From the NCBI GenBank assembly GCA_024138015.1, contig JAMXBB010000002.1, forward strand, positions 52,442,193-52,506,192: DNA of 64,000 bases, given 5' to 3'. Origin of the DNA: Lumnitzera littorea (taxonomy: Eukaryota; Streptophyta; Magnoliopsida; Myrtales; Combretaceae). Below, piece by piece: positions 22,739 through 35,580 of the stretch (within the stretch, counting starts at the first letter, position 1; each line of letters begins with the position of its first letter). The notes beneath the pieces were generated by a model. The model saw only the letters and a list, made by a program, of their open reading frames with translations. It was not told the origin of the DNA and did not search any database. The position numbers were made by a program, and so were the translations under genes.

Positions 22739-24059
22739 TGATGCGTGTGTGAATATAAATATTTTATAGTTACTTTTATAATGTTTTATAAGATTTTCTT
22801 GGAGTTTATATTGAATTTGATGCTTAATTTGTTTATATTTTGATTTTAGACTTCATTTGATTGATTTGAAAAGTTGATGATTTTTAGGTAACGTTTTAGA
22901 AGATCTAGAGATATTATCACACCCATAAATAATGATCATGAATTGAACTCATAGGTTAAAGAGCAAGAAAATAAGGAGGAAATAGGCTATCGAGAAGATC
23001 AATAGCAAAAGTCATGAGCATGATCTTTAGGCATAATTCTCCTATTTCATTATTTTGTGGTTTTTAAAGCATAGAAAGACCATGGTCAAGGACTACGGTT
23101 GTAATCTTGGATGTGAACATGCTATTCTCTACGAATCTTCCTATTTTTTGGAAAGATTTGAAGCTAAAAAATTGCTTCACACATGTACTTCTATAAGAAG
23201 CCTTGTAAATACAATGTAGAAGAGAATATTGAATATATTGTAACTCATTCTTATTCTATTTATTCAGCTAGAATTTGAATTAAGTTTTAAGAACATCTTT
23301 TAGAGTAGTTTTACTTTCTCCTTGGATTTAACATTGAAAGTGATAGGAGCAATATTTGATCTTGAGTTAGGATTTGGAACTCATTCAAAGTTTATATTTA
23401 TTCCCTTCTATATATTCTTGATTTGGATATTGTATACCTATTATTTCTTGTGTGTTTAACTAATGTTGTTTATTAGATTATCAGTGATATTATTTGTCGA
23501 AGTCTTTAATTCTCGAATCATAACAACATGTATTTTGATGTTGTAGGAATATATGTTAATTAAGATTGAGTTACAAGACCTTTTTTAATTATTTATTGTA
23601 AACTAGAAAATTTATATTAAAGAAAACATAACGATATCCTCTTAATTCAATTAAAATTTAGAAATTAGAGAGGATTAATTTAGTTTATCACTTATCAAAT
23701 AATAGAGAGGATAAATTGATTAATCTTGGGTAATTATTCACTTTACAAGAAGGAATTCCACCTAGGGTTTAATTGCTTTAAAACTAAACTTGTTAAAGAG
23801 AATGTATTTAACATTAATTAATGATTTTAATTATCTACTTACAATTGAATCCTTTGCATATGTTAAATATCCTAACTTAATTGTTTTGTTTTATTAGTTT
23901 TTAGAATCCAATTATTTGATAAATCCTTAATTTTATTTTCCTATAATTAGATAGGACTACTATTATCACAAGTTAGTCACCATTCCCTGTTGGTTTAACC
24001 TAGTTCTCACCAATTTCTTTAGTATATACATAACCTAATGCACTTGTTGGTAAAAATAC
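22739..24059 (+). mobile_element. Probable solo LTR (about 1.3 kb) inserted in the LINE
   Basis: LINE translation stops at about 24,065 and resumes at about 22,735, and the 1.3 kb between has no LINE coding. The block starts TGATGCGTGTG. Near its right end it has the string CCATTCCCTGTTGGTTTAAC...GTTCTCACC...GCACTTGTTGGTA, a layout seen at the 3' ends of plant gypsy LTRs. The flanks GCTTT (22,734-22,738) and GCTTA (24,060-24,064) match at four of five positions. The final CA is not preserved, so the right end may be off by a few bases. No gag or pol lies inside. Confidence 0.6.
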
Positions 24060-24064
24060 GCTTA

Positions 24065-26110
24065 TGTTATTTGTTATAAAAAATAAGATTAGGTCAAGCA
24101 TGCCAATTTTGAAGATTTTAGATTTCTTTAGGGAATTTCTTAGAGAAACAAATTGTTCGAGGGTAATGGGAGGGAGACCTATGTCTAAGATAGGATTCTC
24201 CATGGGAGAAAAACTTTTTGAGGATGTAAATAGATTCTTGAAATAAATGTTCACAATGTTTTTAAGCCGATCATGTTTGTAGACCCATTGGCCACAATAT
24301 ATTTCAATACTAAGGATCTTGTTTTTTGATCTTGTACAAAGAACAACAACATAATAGTATATACTTTTTCTTTCTCCTTGCAAGATATATTTTGTCTTAT
24401 TTTGGCTTACCAAAGGTATTCTTCCCTGTCCAAAATGATTTCAAGGTTTGCTTTCAAAGATTTCTATAAGTCAATCAAGTAGTCAAAGGGATTGGAATTT
24501 ATAGCTTCTTCTACTCTTGAGAGGTTTACTAAAATAGAAATTTTTCACTTATGAATAATTCCAAACACATGTTTATTCCAAGGTTAGAATTTTGAGGGTA
24601 TGTCTTTCATGACATTCAAGTAATTGAAATTGTTTTGTTCCCAAATTGAGTAAATGAGAGGAATGCACTCTTTATGAGAAAACCATATTGGTTGAAATCT
24701 GAAGATTTCATTTCTAAATTGCAAAGCATCATTGGATCGGTTTTCAACAATATAGGACAACGATTAGAAGGTTATTTTCTTAAGTGAAAAAGGTTACTTT
24801 CTTGATAGAGATTCCTCCATTTAACATTATACTAAGCACTATCTATCCTTTTCTAAATGAGAGTAGTAATACTTTGATTACTCAACCAAGTAAATTTTGG
24901 TCTTATGAATCCTATGTCACTAGGTCCATAATCAATCATACATCGCCTATAGTTAAAAGCTCTATTACATTGAAAAGGCCCACTACCCCATTTTTCAAAT
25001 GAAAAAGTGATCTCATTGAAATCCCCAAAAGCATACTAAGGCCTATTTTTAACTAAAGTAAGCATATTTCTAAGATCCTCCCACAAGATATATTTTTTTG
25101 CTAGGTCACTAGAACCATATATGGTAAAAAGAAACCAAGATATAGGAGAATTTCTAACGTTGCAAAGCATATGGAGGGTCTAAGGCATCTATAGAATGGC
25201 ATCTACAACCAAAACACCTATGCTCCACACGATAAGGATTCCTTTACTCTAACCTTTAACTTCCTCAACCATAAAACCATCATATTTTGATCTATGATAA
25301 AAAGAGTAAATAGTTAGTGAATCAAACTTTTTTTTTCCATAAGAATAATAAGGTTAGGTATATAACCATCCAAAAGTTTCATTACCTGCTCTTGCTTCCT
25401 AATAGAGTTCATCCCTAGCACATTCAAGACTAAAATCCTTATTTTTCTAGTTGATGTTGAAACTCTTTCATCCTTCATGACTAAAGCAAGAAACCTATAC
25501 CAAAAGTATCTCACTGACTACTCTTCTAATTCCCTTCACTTCAATTGCAAAGTTGTTGGGATTGTTTTTCATGTCCAGAAGGGTAAGGGTTTCTGCTTGA
25601 TTTTGAAAGATGAGTTGGTGAGGAAATAGTTTATTGAGAATGAGAGCAACTAGAATTGGCTAAGTTAGGATGTTTAGGCTATCTCTTTTCAAAATTTACT
25701 TCATAAGGATTCTAAGGGTCCTTTGCTAAACTTTCATGAGTTGATAGGGTCTTTTTTTCTTCCTTAGGATCGAAACATTCGTTTAGACTATGTAGCTCCT
25801 CTTTGAGGCTATGGTTAGCCCTAAGTTGATGAGAAAATTCTCTCCCTTTAGGTGAGTGACCTAAGCCGTTACAATTGGAACTAAGTTAGGGTTAGCCATT
25901 TGATAGGGGAGCCTCATGACATTTAGAATTTCTACATGAACTTTATTTAAAAATCTCTCTAAGTCACTTAGAAAAAGAGATTGAATCAAGTTCATATTAG
26001 GAATGTCTAAGTGAGGTCTCAGGATTGGGATGGCAAATGTGATTTGTGCCCTTCGGTCCATTTTGTGCATGGTTTCTAATAGCTTGTTTGATTTGTGTGA
26101 CTTGTTTTCA
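24065..26110 (-). mobile_element. LINE, 5' part: endonuclease region and start of reverse transcriptase
   Basis: At 25,514-25,314 the minus frame reads KIRILVLNVLGMNSIRKQEQ and YIPNLIILMEKKS, corresponding to the start of the L1 APE-type endonuclease (WNVxGLxxxxK...PDIIFLxETK) with its Trp and Glu altered. At 24,413-24,070 the text TKYILQGERKSIYYYVVVL, then NIVNIYFKNLFTSS and PPITLEQFVSL, matches the linker before RT. Upstream, 26,070-25,861 (RRAQITFAIPILRPHLDIPN) may be the end of ORF1 or the ORF2 leader. The 5' end of the element is not defined. Stops are frequent. Confidence 0.7.
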
Positions 26111-29060
26111 TTAGGATGTAGGGAGTGTAGGATTTTTTAAGCTTAATTTTTCCCCTTTCCTTTTTATTTCCAATTTCGTATTACATCTAGTCATTATAAT
26201 ATGAATCGCTTAACTTGTTCAACTAGAAATTAAAAAGGTTTTTCAAAAATGTATTTTAAGTGTCACCAATCAACTAAAGTTGGTAAAAAGAAAAGATTAG
26301 GAATTAGTGGCTAAATAGGTTCCTAATTAGGCTATTGGTCTAAATCAAGAACAAAAAAATTAGGAGTTTAAAGAATATTAGCTTTGAAGCCAAAATGACT
26401 AACTAGATTTATAACTTGTAAAATCATTGAAAAAAAATGGGCTACTTATTAACTTTAAAGAATCAATTGGTACAAATAAATTGAGACAAATCAAGAAAAC
26501 CAAAATTAATATAGACATGTATAACTTGTTAATGGGAGTATACTTTATAGTATAACAAATAATGGAATACCAACATAAGATACAAATTAGAGAAAATTAA
26601 TCCTAAAATTACACAATATAATAATATAGAATTAACATGTTATAACATCGCTAAATCATCTTATAATTTATATAGTATAAAAATTTCCATATGATAGATT
26701 AATTATTGAGAGAATTGTATATACTACTTTATTATATATGACAATGCTACAATATAATATGCAAATGTCATATTAATAACGAATATAACACTATTATATA
26801 CATGATAACAACACAACACTATTATATACATGATAATAATATAGATTTAAATTTTGTCAACATGCTAATGTACATTGTGCTCTACTAACCATTTCTTCAT
26901 CAATAATATACTATTATTGAGCTAATTATTAGGCAAAACATGTTAGCTACATATTTACATTTTAAAAGCTTTACATACACTTAATTTGAATGTAAATTTA
27001 CACAATTACAACATATTACTACCTATAATGATCTCATTTTTATAATAAATTTTGTTGCTACCATGACATTGATTTAGATAGTTTATGGTGTAGTATGAAT
27101 AAACATGCAATATTAATATTATTACAAAGGCCATAATCACAACATAATTATTTTACATCATTTAAATTAATTGAATGAGGATGGGATGTGCAATTTTAAT
27201 ATGATTAATTAATTATGATGATGATTCATTAAAATGCCTAATGTTTGTAGGCTATAAACATTCCATTAATTTTCTAGGCATTTATTGCTTATTAAATTCA
27301 AAAATATTGCTAAAAAAATTATATGTACAAACACTCTCTAAGAACTTTTATTGAGTATTAAAATAAAATACAAAGATATAACTACATAAGATCAAATTAC
27401 AATATCAGGTAACTGAATTGAAATAATGTTAATACCCAAACAATATATAACAAGATAGAATAACAATATGATACAATAATCGATTTTCACAAATTACTTA
27501 TAATTACGTCATTATTATAGGCATTTATAATGGGGGTTTTTGTGGCACAAATATAACTTATTTAGCTAAAAAATAAAATAATTTATCATATGACATCAAT
27601 ATAGCAACATGATGAATTGGTCAATACAACAATTAAGACAAATATATAGCATTTAGACTAAGAATTTGTATCTCTATTACAACAAATCATTGCTAAAGTA
27701 AATACTTCTATTTACACATCATAATGTTTCATATTATTTGTCATTTATAAACTGGAAAATTAGTAATATACATTACATATATATTAGGTATACAACATGA
27801 TTTCCTAAAATTTTATTACTATTTAGTATCAAATATATATCATAATAAACAAAATTAATGACATAATTACCTAACATTTTACAATAAATTAAGAATATGA
27901 AAAATAATGATGCTATGACTATTACCAATTCTAATAAAACTATAATGAATTTGATCTATGAAGATAATTTATGTTATAGAATATATTTATCAAACCTAAA
28001 AAGAACTTGCTATGGCTAAGACTCATTAAAAAGTATTTAATACATGCTATGAAAATTTTTGTGAATTATAATTTGTCATCAAACCAAAAGGTATTAATTA
28101 CCTACTATGTACACTTTTTACACAAAATTTCCCTTATTGAATAATAGACTCAAAGAATAATATCAATTGTCTTACAATCAATGCAAACAACTCAAGCAAA
28201 CTTTTCAAACACTATAGCCTAAACAACAATATTGCTTTATGGGAAGACTTGTAATGAAATTTGTTTGCCAAAAAGAAAAGATGTAAATTTAATATATAAT
28301 ATCTATTAGAATAATATGATTAGTAATTTAATTATGTCAATATGTACAACCAATATCTAAATTAATGTGTAAGTATATAATATATAGGTATACAATTCTA
28401 ATATCATTGCATGTTTATTTAAATGGTTTGCAATATAATGGAGGTATACCTACAAGGTTAATGTAATTATAACATATAATAATTTTACATATAAATATCA
28501 TAAGAACAAATTAATTGATAAGTTATTTGGTAAATTAAAAGAGATTTTGACCTATTAACATTAAACCCATAAAATTCATTATTTATTGGATATGGAATTA
28601 TCTATATTATATATATATATACTACTTATGTGCATTTTTTATATTACTTGCTTATTAAATAATAGAATATTCCATACAAACATTATAGTTTTGACATGGA
28701 GTAGTTACATTCTAATAGCTATAACAAATGATGGAATTTCTACTTAAAGGTATTATATAAATAAATTATAATATTGTTACCTAAAGGTATATGTTATTAA
28801 ATAAATTTATTATACACATATATCATTTATTTAAAAAATGAAGCAAAAATAAATTTAAAATACTTTCTACACAAGATTATGATGGATTAATTAATTAGTA
28901 TATATATGATCTACTTACGAGAACATATATGCAAATGATATGTTCTGTTGACCTGCTTATTGCTGTAAGCCATTACTTGAACAAGACAATAGATTATTTA
29001 TATGCATTTTATGTGTAATATAGATACAACATGGTGTTGTTACAATTTAATTAATATACA
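26111..29060. other. Very AT-rich region without genes
   Basis: About 3 kb with almost no G/C runs and no ORF above background. A 25-30 bp unit built on ACACTATTATATACATGATA occurs twice in tandem at 26,788-26,850. Nothing else repeated was found by eye, and no similarity to the neighbouring elements was seen. It may be a strongly decayed non-coding repeat. Confidence 0.5.
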
Positions 29061-29841
29061 ACATTATAATAAGCATATTATAAAGGGTCATTTCGATAAT
29101 TAAGCTTTTAACCTAATTTAAGGCCATGGACTAATATCTTGGCTTAGTGATAACACCTAAGAAATCAGCTTGATTATGGATGTTTTAGAGAGATCTCGCT
29201 TGGTAGGCTTAGAACAGGGAACACCAAACTGGATATTCTACTCTCGGCCTTATTCGGTTACTTCATACATGAACAGTAGACTTGAAGCTAGCCTTTTTGA
29301 GCTCATTTGGGATTTGTTTGGATTTAGTGGGTCTTAAGGGACCTTATATGTGCTTTAAGCTTATTAATAATAATAATAGACTTTTTTTTTATTATTATTA
29401 GTATAAGCCCATGGATGAATCAAAACCCATTAAAGATAAAGGGGAGGATAAGTTTTAATAACAAGCCTTAATCTTATTCATTCAACTTAAAGTCAATTGA
29501 TGGATAAGATTGACATCTAAACTCTATAGATAAGAGACTTCTCTTCTCATTTTGATTTATTCAGAATATTAGCAAGCTTGGGACAAACACTGAAGCTCTA
29601 CTAAAACCACTCCTTAGAAGATCAAACAAGAAATTTATCAAGAATAATTCAAGAATAGTTAAGAACATTAGGTTTGATCTACTATGACATGCACTCATGT
29701 GAGATATCGAGTTTGTTTGTTGTTTCACCTATGTCTTTTCTTAACATCTCTCCACGTGCCATTAGTTCAAAACATCTCCTAGGTCAATTAGTACGTCTGT
29801 TACACGTGATCGGCTAATTGTAGCAACCTTACCATACATTA
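29061..29841 (+). repeat. Probable 5' LTR / leader of element B
   Basis: LTR-like composition begins abruptly after the AT-rich region and ends just before TTTGGCAACTCCACT (29,841-29,855). The same GCAACTCCACT string occurs in the leader of element E (minus, 53,311-53,330) and is usual directly after the 5' LTR in Tat/Ogre-type elements. At 29,358-29,408 an inverted repeat GCTTATTAATAATAATAAT / ATTATTATTAGTATAAGC could form a hairpin. The 5' boundary and the partner LTR were not found. Confidence 0.45.
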
Positions 29842-29877
29842 TTTGGCAACTCCACTACTATAGGAGAACTTAACAGA

Positions 29878-31310
29878 ATGACATCTGCAAGCAAGAAGAA
29901 TAGAAATGACAAGTACATTTAGAAACATGTGAACCAACAAGAGAGGGTTGAGTAAACCCAAGTAACGTAAGATATTAGTGTGCCAATTGTTATCTAAGCT
30001 CTTAGAAAAGTGTAAGCACCTAGAATCATACAAGTAATTAGAGTTATGTAAGTATATAGGGTTGTGTAAGTACTTAGGACTATGCAATTGCCTACTATTG
30101 ATGATTCACTTATATTATGCACCATATAAGAAAACACCTATATGATGAACTAGCTCTTTGCTACTTTTATGTAGTTCCTTCCAAGCATGGTAGCTACAGT
30201 TGCCACGAACACCGATATATTATTTCGTATGACTTTACAACCGCTGGCTATGGAAACTACTACTATCATCACACTTACTAGTATGTCATTTGGGCTAGCT
30301 ATACCTACCTTAAGTGTACAAGTCTCAAGATTTGTACCTCCTACTATCACCTCGGAGGATGCTAAGTAGCCTAAACAGATCAACCCAAACTCGACCAAAG
30401 GCAAAAGAGGGTAATAAGAAGACCTTGCATACCCACGATAGCACTTAACGCTAACTTACTAGCTGCTTATGGTTAAGGAAATAAAGGCTTATCTTAGATG
30501 GTCCTCCTCTTCAAGATGCAACCTATAACCTTTAATGATTAGCATGGTTGCACCCTACAACCTTGTACTAACACTTCATGCAATAGCTAATCTTTTACCT
30601 TCTGCTTCATCCTATGTCATGAAGGAAGACATGGAGAAGTTCATGTGACAAATGCAAAGTAGCACTTTCTACTAACATTCTCAATTTGAAATTTCCCTAT
30701 CCTTAGAGAGTTATGGATAAGTCTTAGCTAAAGGACTATACTAGTCCTAAGTTCATCAAGTTTAATGGATAGTAAGGAAGTGCAAAGGAGCATCTTTTTA
30801 AGTTTGTTAAGACACTTGACATCTATAATCTTGATCATCTCAAGTTGAAAGAGTTCTTGAAGTCATTAACCAAAAAGGTGGATTCATGGTACATTAACCT
30901 ACCTCTGGGCTCTGTGGATTCGTTTGGAACAATGTGTCGAATGTTCCTTGAAAAGTTCTTTAAAACTTAGGAATGAGTCACTATTATGGATATGTGACAC
31001 ATTAAGCAACGTCCAAAAGAAGGCCTTATGGATTTCATTGAGCCTTTCAAGGAATGCTCATTGGACACCCAAGACATATGTGATGAGAAAGAGCTAGTTA
31101 AGATATGTATTCCGGGGATGTTTACAAAATATGTTGTACATCTTGCGAATTTATCTCTTAAGTCTTTCTCTACACTAGTAGAAAACATGTGGAGATCTAA
31201 TAGCTCCATCACGAAGTAGAGAGGTGACCTTGGTAAGAAGCAGTAGCCATTTATGAGTGCTACATAAGAAGGAAATTATAGAGGAAACAAAAAGATGAAC
31301 ATGGATGATA
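29878..31310 (+). pseudogene. Element B gag (broken)
   Basis: The putative start MTSASKKNRNDKYI follows the leader. After a degenerate stretch the capsid domain is clear from 30,745: SPKFIKFNG, KEHLFKFVKTLDIYNLDH, LKEFLKSLTKKVDSWYINLP and CRMFLEKFF. At 31,028-31,219 come MDFIEPFKECSLDT, ELVKICIPGMFTKYVVHLAN and LSLKSFSTLVENMWR, matching the Retrotrans_gag family. Several stops lie inside. Confidence 0.78.
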
Positions 31311-32149
31311 TTGCTTAAGTCCCATCATTGCCATGTCTAATGAACAAAGTGCATGCTATCTTTGATTAGTGGCTTAAGGATGGAGTGATTAGATTGCTAA
31401 GGGTTAAAAGGGAACTTATGGTGTAAGAAAAGAATGATGCAAAATTCTATTGTTTCCATAGATTAGTCGGCACTCAACAAGAGAATGTTGGACTATGAGA
31501 AGGATCTTCAATGATAAGGTCTAAAGTGGTGAACTCAAATTAGATAACAACAACGGTGTATGAAGGAACCTACATTTGGCACACAACGATTAGGGGACTA
31601 CCAATGTGATCTCCCATGTTATGGTAACCTCCTAAGAAGTTGACCAACTTTAGTATAAGACACAAAAGAGCTTACTATAAGAAGATACTCTTGTTGACGA
31701 AGGGAAGGATGGCAAGATGATCTTAAGTAATTCTACCACAATGGCCTTACTTAAGATAGGTAATGTTAGGAGCTTCTTTGACCTCCTTTGATTCAACGAG
31801 AAATCTAAGTTTATAGTGACAAACGCTCTAGTAGAGATTTCTAAATAACAATACAAGCAATGCAATGCAGTGCAACTAATTCGCAATATGGAAATAGAAT
31901 GTGAGAATGCAATTATTTTCACCAATGATAACATGTATGTGAGTAGCCTAAATTTTATGCAGAAAGTGAGCTTAGCAACTATCATATTAGATAAACCTTC
32001 ATTGACAGTAGGTCCTTACCAAGTGTCATATCATTAGCAAATTTTAAGGCTACAAAGCTTAATATGAAGAGATTAATGAAGCAACCAATTGATATTCCTA
32101 GCTTCAATGATGTCCCTACAAAGACAATAAGGATCATTAACATGGATTT

Positions 32150-32720
32150 AAGGTGGAACCTATTGAAGGAGCAACTAAGTTTCATGTCCTCGATGCTTTG
32201 GTTTCCTATCATTTGTTGATAGGAAGGAAATGGCTTAATGAGCATAATCTTATTCCCTTGACACTGCATCAATACATTAAGGAAAATTGGAAGGGGAATG
32301 ATATCTTTATCCCTACTATTAGGAGCCCCTTTGAGTATAGGGATTCCTACCTCACCAAATCAAAGCATTGTTATGAATATGTTGGCTAAGGCAAAATGGT
32401 AATTGGCAGGCTAATTGGCATCCCATTGCCAAAATGAAAAGATGAACAAGAGCAGGATAGTAGAAAGAGGAAGACACCTCCTACTCTTAAGGGCCGAAAG
32501 AAGAAATTGGGGAGTAATGAATCTATAAAGATTAAAAGTGACACTTGAGCAAATAGGCTTACTATATACCACTTATGACGATGCATAGGTTTTAAGGAAG
32601 CATTTGCATCCTCTCTTAAGCACATAAATCTACTAGAAGCCCAACTTACCTCTTCAAAACTACAAGACTAAGTGAAAGTACAAGCGAAGAAGATTGAGGA
32701 ACTAAACCTAGCAACTCTTA
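32150..32720 (+). pseudogene. Element B protease region (broken)
   Basis: VLDALVSYHLLIGRKWLNEH followed by TLHQYIKENWKG (32,190-32,300) corresponds to the SYHxLLGRPWxHxxxxxPSTxHQCxK block downstream of the retropepsin active site in Tat-type elements. The following TPPTLKGRKKK-like and KIEELNLATLRETLKPIFIS segments form the spacer before RT. The catalytic DTG itself was not identified upstream. Confidence 0.7.
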
Positions 32721-34060
32721 GAGAAACTCTAAAGCCCATTTTTATCAGCAAAGGCCTAGTGAAAGAAATCAAGGATCCTTCAGTGGATCTCATCAAGGAG
32801 TTTAAAAATGCATTTGCATGGAAATGATGAAATGCTAAGTTTGGACCCTAGTGTAGTAATGCATCAATTAAACATTACATTAGGTGCTAAACCTGTAAAG
32901 TAGCACCAATGCGTGTTCTGCATAGAAGTTGAGGTGTAGATTAAAACTAAAATCAAGAAACTTCTAAAAGCTAGCTTTATCAAGCCAATTGAGTACCTAA
33001 CTTAGCTAGCTAACATTATACGGTAAAGAAGAAGGACGACTAAATATGCATTTTGTAGATTTCCATGACTTAAACAAGGCTTTCCCTAAGGATCAATTCT
33101 TACTCCTGAACATTGATATGGTAGTTGAAGCAACGGCTGAATACGAACACTTCTCTTTAATGGATGGTTTTAATGGATATGGTTAGATCAATATGGCATT
33201 AGGAGATGTCGAGTGTACAGTTTTTCAGATGCCCTTTGTTAACTTCTACTATACTATGAAATCTTTTAGATTAAAGGATGCAAGAGACTATGAGCCACCT
33301 TCCAAAGGGCAATGACCACGATCCTTCATGATATGATGCATGAACATATCGAAGATTACGTAGATGACATTGTCATAAAGTCACGAGAGGCATCCAATCA
33401 TCTACACCATTTAAGGAGAGTTTTCAAATGATGTCGTATGTATAAGCATGTATTGAACCCTTTGAAGTGTGTCTTTGGTGTTTTATCTAAGAAGTTCCTT
33501 AGGTTTATGGTTTATTGAAAAGGAATTGACATTAATCTATCCATTGTTTAAGCAATCTAATCCATGCCGTCCCTTAAAAATTAGAGGGAATTAAAGGGAT
33601 TTATAGGTAAAGGGTCCTATATATGGTGATTCAAACAAGCACTTATTGAAATCTTTTTTGCTTTACATTTGATAATGAAGAAGGGAGCATCGTTTGAATG
33701 GGGTTTAATGCAAGAGGAGGCATTCCAAAGAATTAAGACAATACTAAGTTCTCCATAAACCATGACTATGCTAATCAAAGGAGCATTGATGATTCCTTTT
33801 TTAACATCAATAAACAAGTCCATTAAGGTCATGTAGTGCAAGAAGTAAAGGGTTTTGAGCACCCAGTATACTATTTGAGTTGAACTCTTCAAGGTAATGA
33901 AATTAGTTACCTGTCACATAAGAAATACTACCTTGCATTAGTAAGATATAAACATGCCAAATAATCCACAAATAGATATGTTGATGCAATAGTGAGACTG
34001 GTATCCAAAGTCCTAATGCAAGATACAAACACTGAATTGGGCATCCAAATCATTAAAAGG
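32721..34060 (+). pseudogene. Element B reverse transcriptase and RNase H (broken)
   Basis: KGLVKEIKDPSVDLIKEFKN and AFAWK begin the RT (32,745-32,825). MHFVDFHDLNKAFPKD-like, FSLMDGFNGYG and ALGDVECTVFQMPF-like blocks follow in shifting frames. EDYVDDIVIKSREASNHLHH (33,350-33,412) contains the YVDD catalytic pair. HVLNPLKCVFGVLSKKFLRF is followed by the RNase H connection (KGFIGKGSYI, KKGASFEWGLMQEEAFQRIK, 33,590-33,745) and VYYLSRTLQG-like sequence in shifted frames near 33,860. At least eight stops or shifts make this non-coding today. Confidence 0.82.
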
Positions 34061-34379
34061 ACCATCACTTACACGACCTTACAATTGATTGAGGAAGATA
34101 AGGAATCATTGGATGATTGGTGCACTCCTATTTAGATGTAATTGGCTAGCCTTACAGTAGCATCCATGACTACATTGAAGAATTTCATCTACATTCATGT
34201 CTCCTTATATTATAAGAGCTCTAAGGGCATTTTGGCTTGCTATATTTCTATAAAAGGGCTCAGTCAAAGCTTCGGGAGTTTCATAGCACATCATATTGTA
34301 AGGAAGGGCCATACCTCTATATCATTGAATCCAGTGTATAAGGTATTACTGGCCCTCAATGTCTAAAGACGCATCCCAA

Positions 34380-35490
34380 TTACAAATCGAATGCTCGAAA
34401 TGCTATTTGATGCCTAATGGGGTAAAATGTAAGTTTGCAACAATTGCTAGAGACTGGCAACCCTCATACATCAACTTATTGAAAAATAATATCCTTCCCA
34501 CTAATAATAAAGAAGCTATAATGATCAAACAAAAAGTGAAGAAAAGCATATTGTAAGGTGATGAATTGTACCAAATCTCTTATTAAGGACAACCTCTCAA
34601 ATGTATAGCATTAATGAAGTCCATTTTGGGGCTTATGGTGAGCATCAAGGCAGAAGAAAGTTGTATTACAAACTCTTTGATAAAGGGCACTATTAGCCAA
34701 TCATAGAGACTGATGCCTTTAGTTTTACAAAAAGGATGTTCTATGTTAGCTCTATAGTAATCTGATCCACATCCTAGTAATAGAGCATAATAACTTGACA
34801 ACCTTCTAGCCATTTCACACTTAGGCATTTGATCTAATTGAGCCTATACATCCATTATCTAAGGGGTGTATATGAATACTGGTAGGCACTAAGTGTTTCA
34901 CAAAGTAGGTGGAAGCCATCCCTTTGAAGAAGGTGATCAGACCAACAATAGCTACTTTCATAAAGGAAAACATCATTTATATGTTTAGAATACCGAAGCG
35001 CATATTGACAAACAATGGGGTGCCATTCATCAATGCCTATGTCTAACAGCTACTGGAGTCTCTATAGCGTCAACCATATTAAGTCTATGCTACATTAGTC
35101 GAAAAGAAATAGCTAGGCTAAAGCCACAACCAAAACACTAACTCTAAATGTTAAATTAGAGCTTGACACACTTTGTATGTTGGAATTAGAGGCACTAGAT
35201 GAGAGGCGAAACATGGCTAAACACAATCTATTCAATTATTTTTAGAAGCTTAGCATCGCCCATGACTACTTAGTGAGAAAGCGCTCCTTTAAGCAAGGTG
35301 ATGTTGTCTTTTGTATGGTAGAGTACATAAAGAAAGGTACCCCAACTCTAAAATTTACACTAAAATGGGAAGGTCCTTTCACGGTGGAAGAAGTTCATGA
35401 TAGTGGATACTGCAAGTTTCAGAATCCTAGAACTGATACAATTACTGCTCTTGTTAATTTTCAATACATCAAGAAATTTCAATTTTAATC
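34380..35490 (+). pseudogene. Element B integrase (broken)
   Basis: WQPSYINLLKNNILPTNNKE (34,450-34,515) with KVKKSIL and GDELYQISY is the linker before the integrase of Tat-type elements. TFIKENIIYMFRIPKRILTN and NGVPFINAYV (34,948-35,045) cover the second catalytic position, where the expected SDNG is TNNG, so the catalytic Asp is lost. The C-terminal domain at 35,273-35,488 is nearly intact: RKRSFKQGDVVFCMVEYIKK, LKWEGPFTVEEVHDSGYCKF, ending FQYIKKFQF with TAA at 35,486-35,488. Confidence 0.78.
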
Positions 35491-35580
35491 TTTTTTGAGG
35501 ACTTAGTGAAAATGTTGCAATTTCCCATATGTTGTTTCTATTTCCTTATTCTCTTTCCTCTTGCTATTTTTTATTTATGA

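Larger units (their letters stand above)
29842..35490 (+). mobile_element. Element B: decayed Ty3/gypsy retrotransposon of Tat/Ogre type
   Basis: Plus-strand order: leader motif, gag (from 29,878), protease (32,150-32,400), RT (32,800-33,560), RNase H (33,620-34,060), linker and integrase (34,380-35,490). The wording of the RT-RNase H blocks (EDYVDDIVIKSREASNHLHH, FEWGLMQEEAFQRIKTILSS) is that of the Tat/Ogre branch of Ty3/gypsy. Stops occur every few dozen codons, and both RT and integrase have several frame changes. No clear 3' LTR can be paired, so the element is either truncated or its ends are too diverged to see. Confidence 0.82.

Noticed and set aside
29839..30404. Minus-strand ORFs over the start of element B
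   Set aside because: Antisense to gag; the repeated His/Leu/Tyr pattern comes from a repetitive stretch of gag leader.
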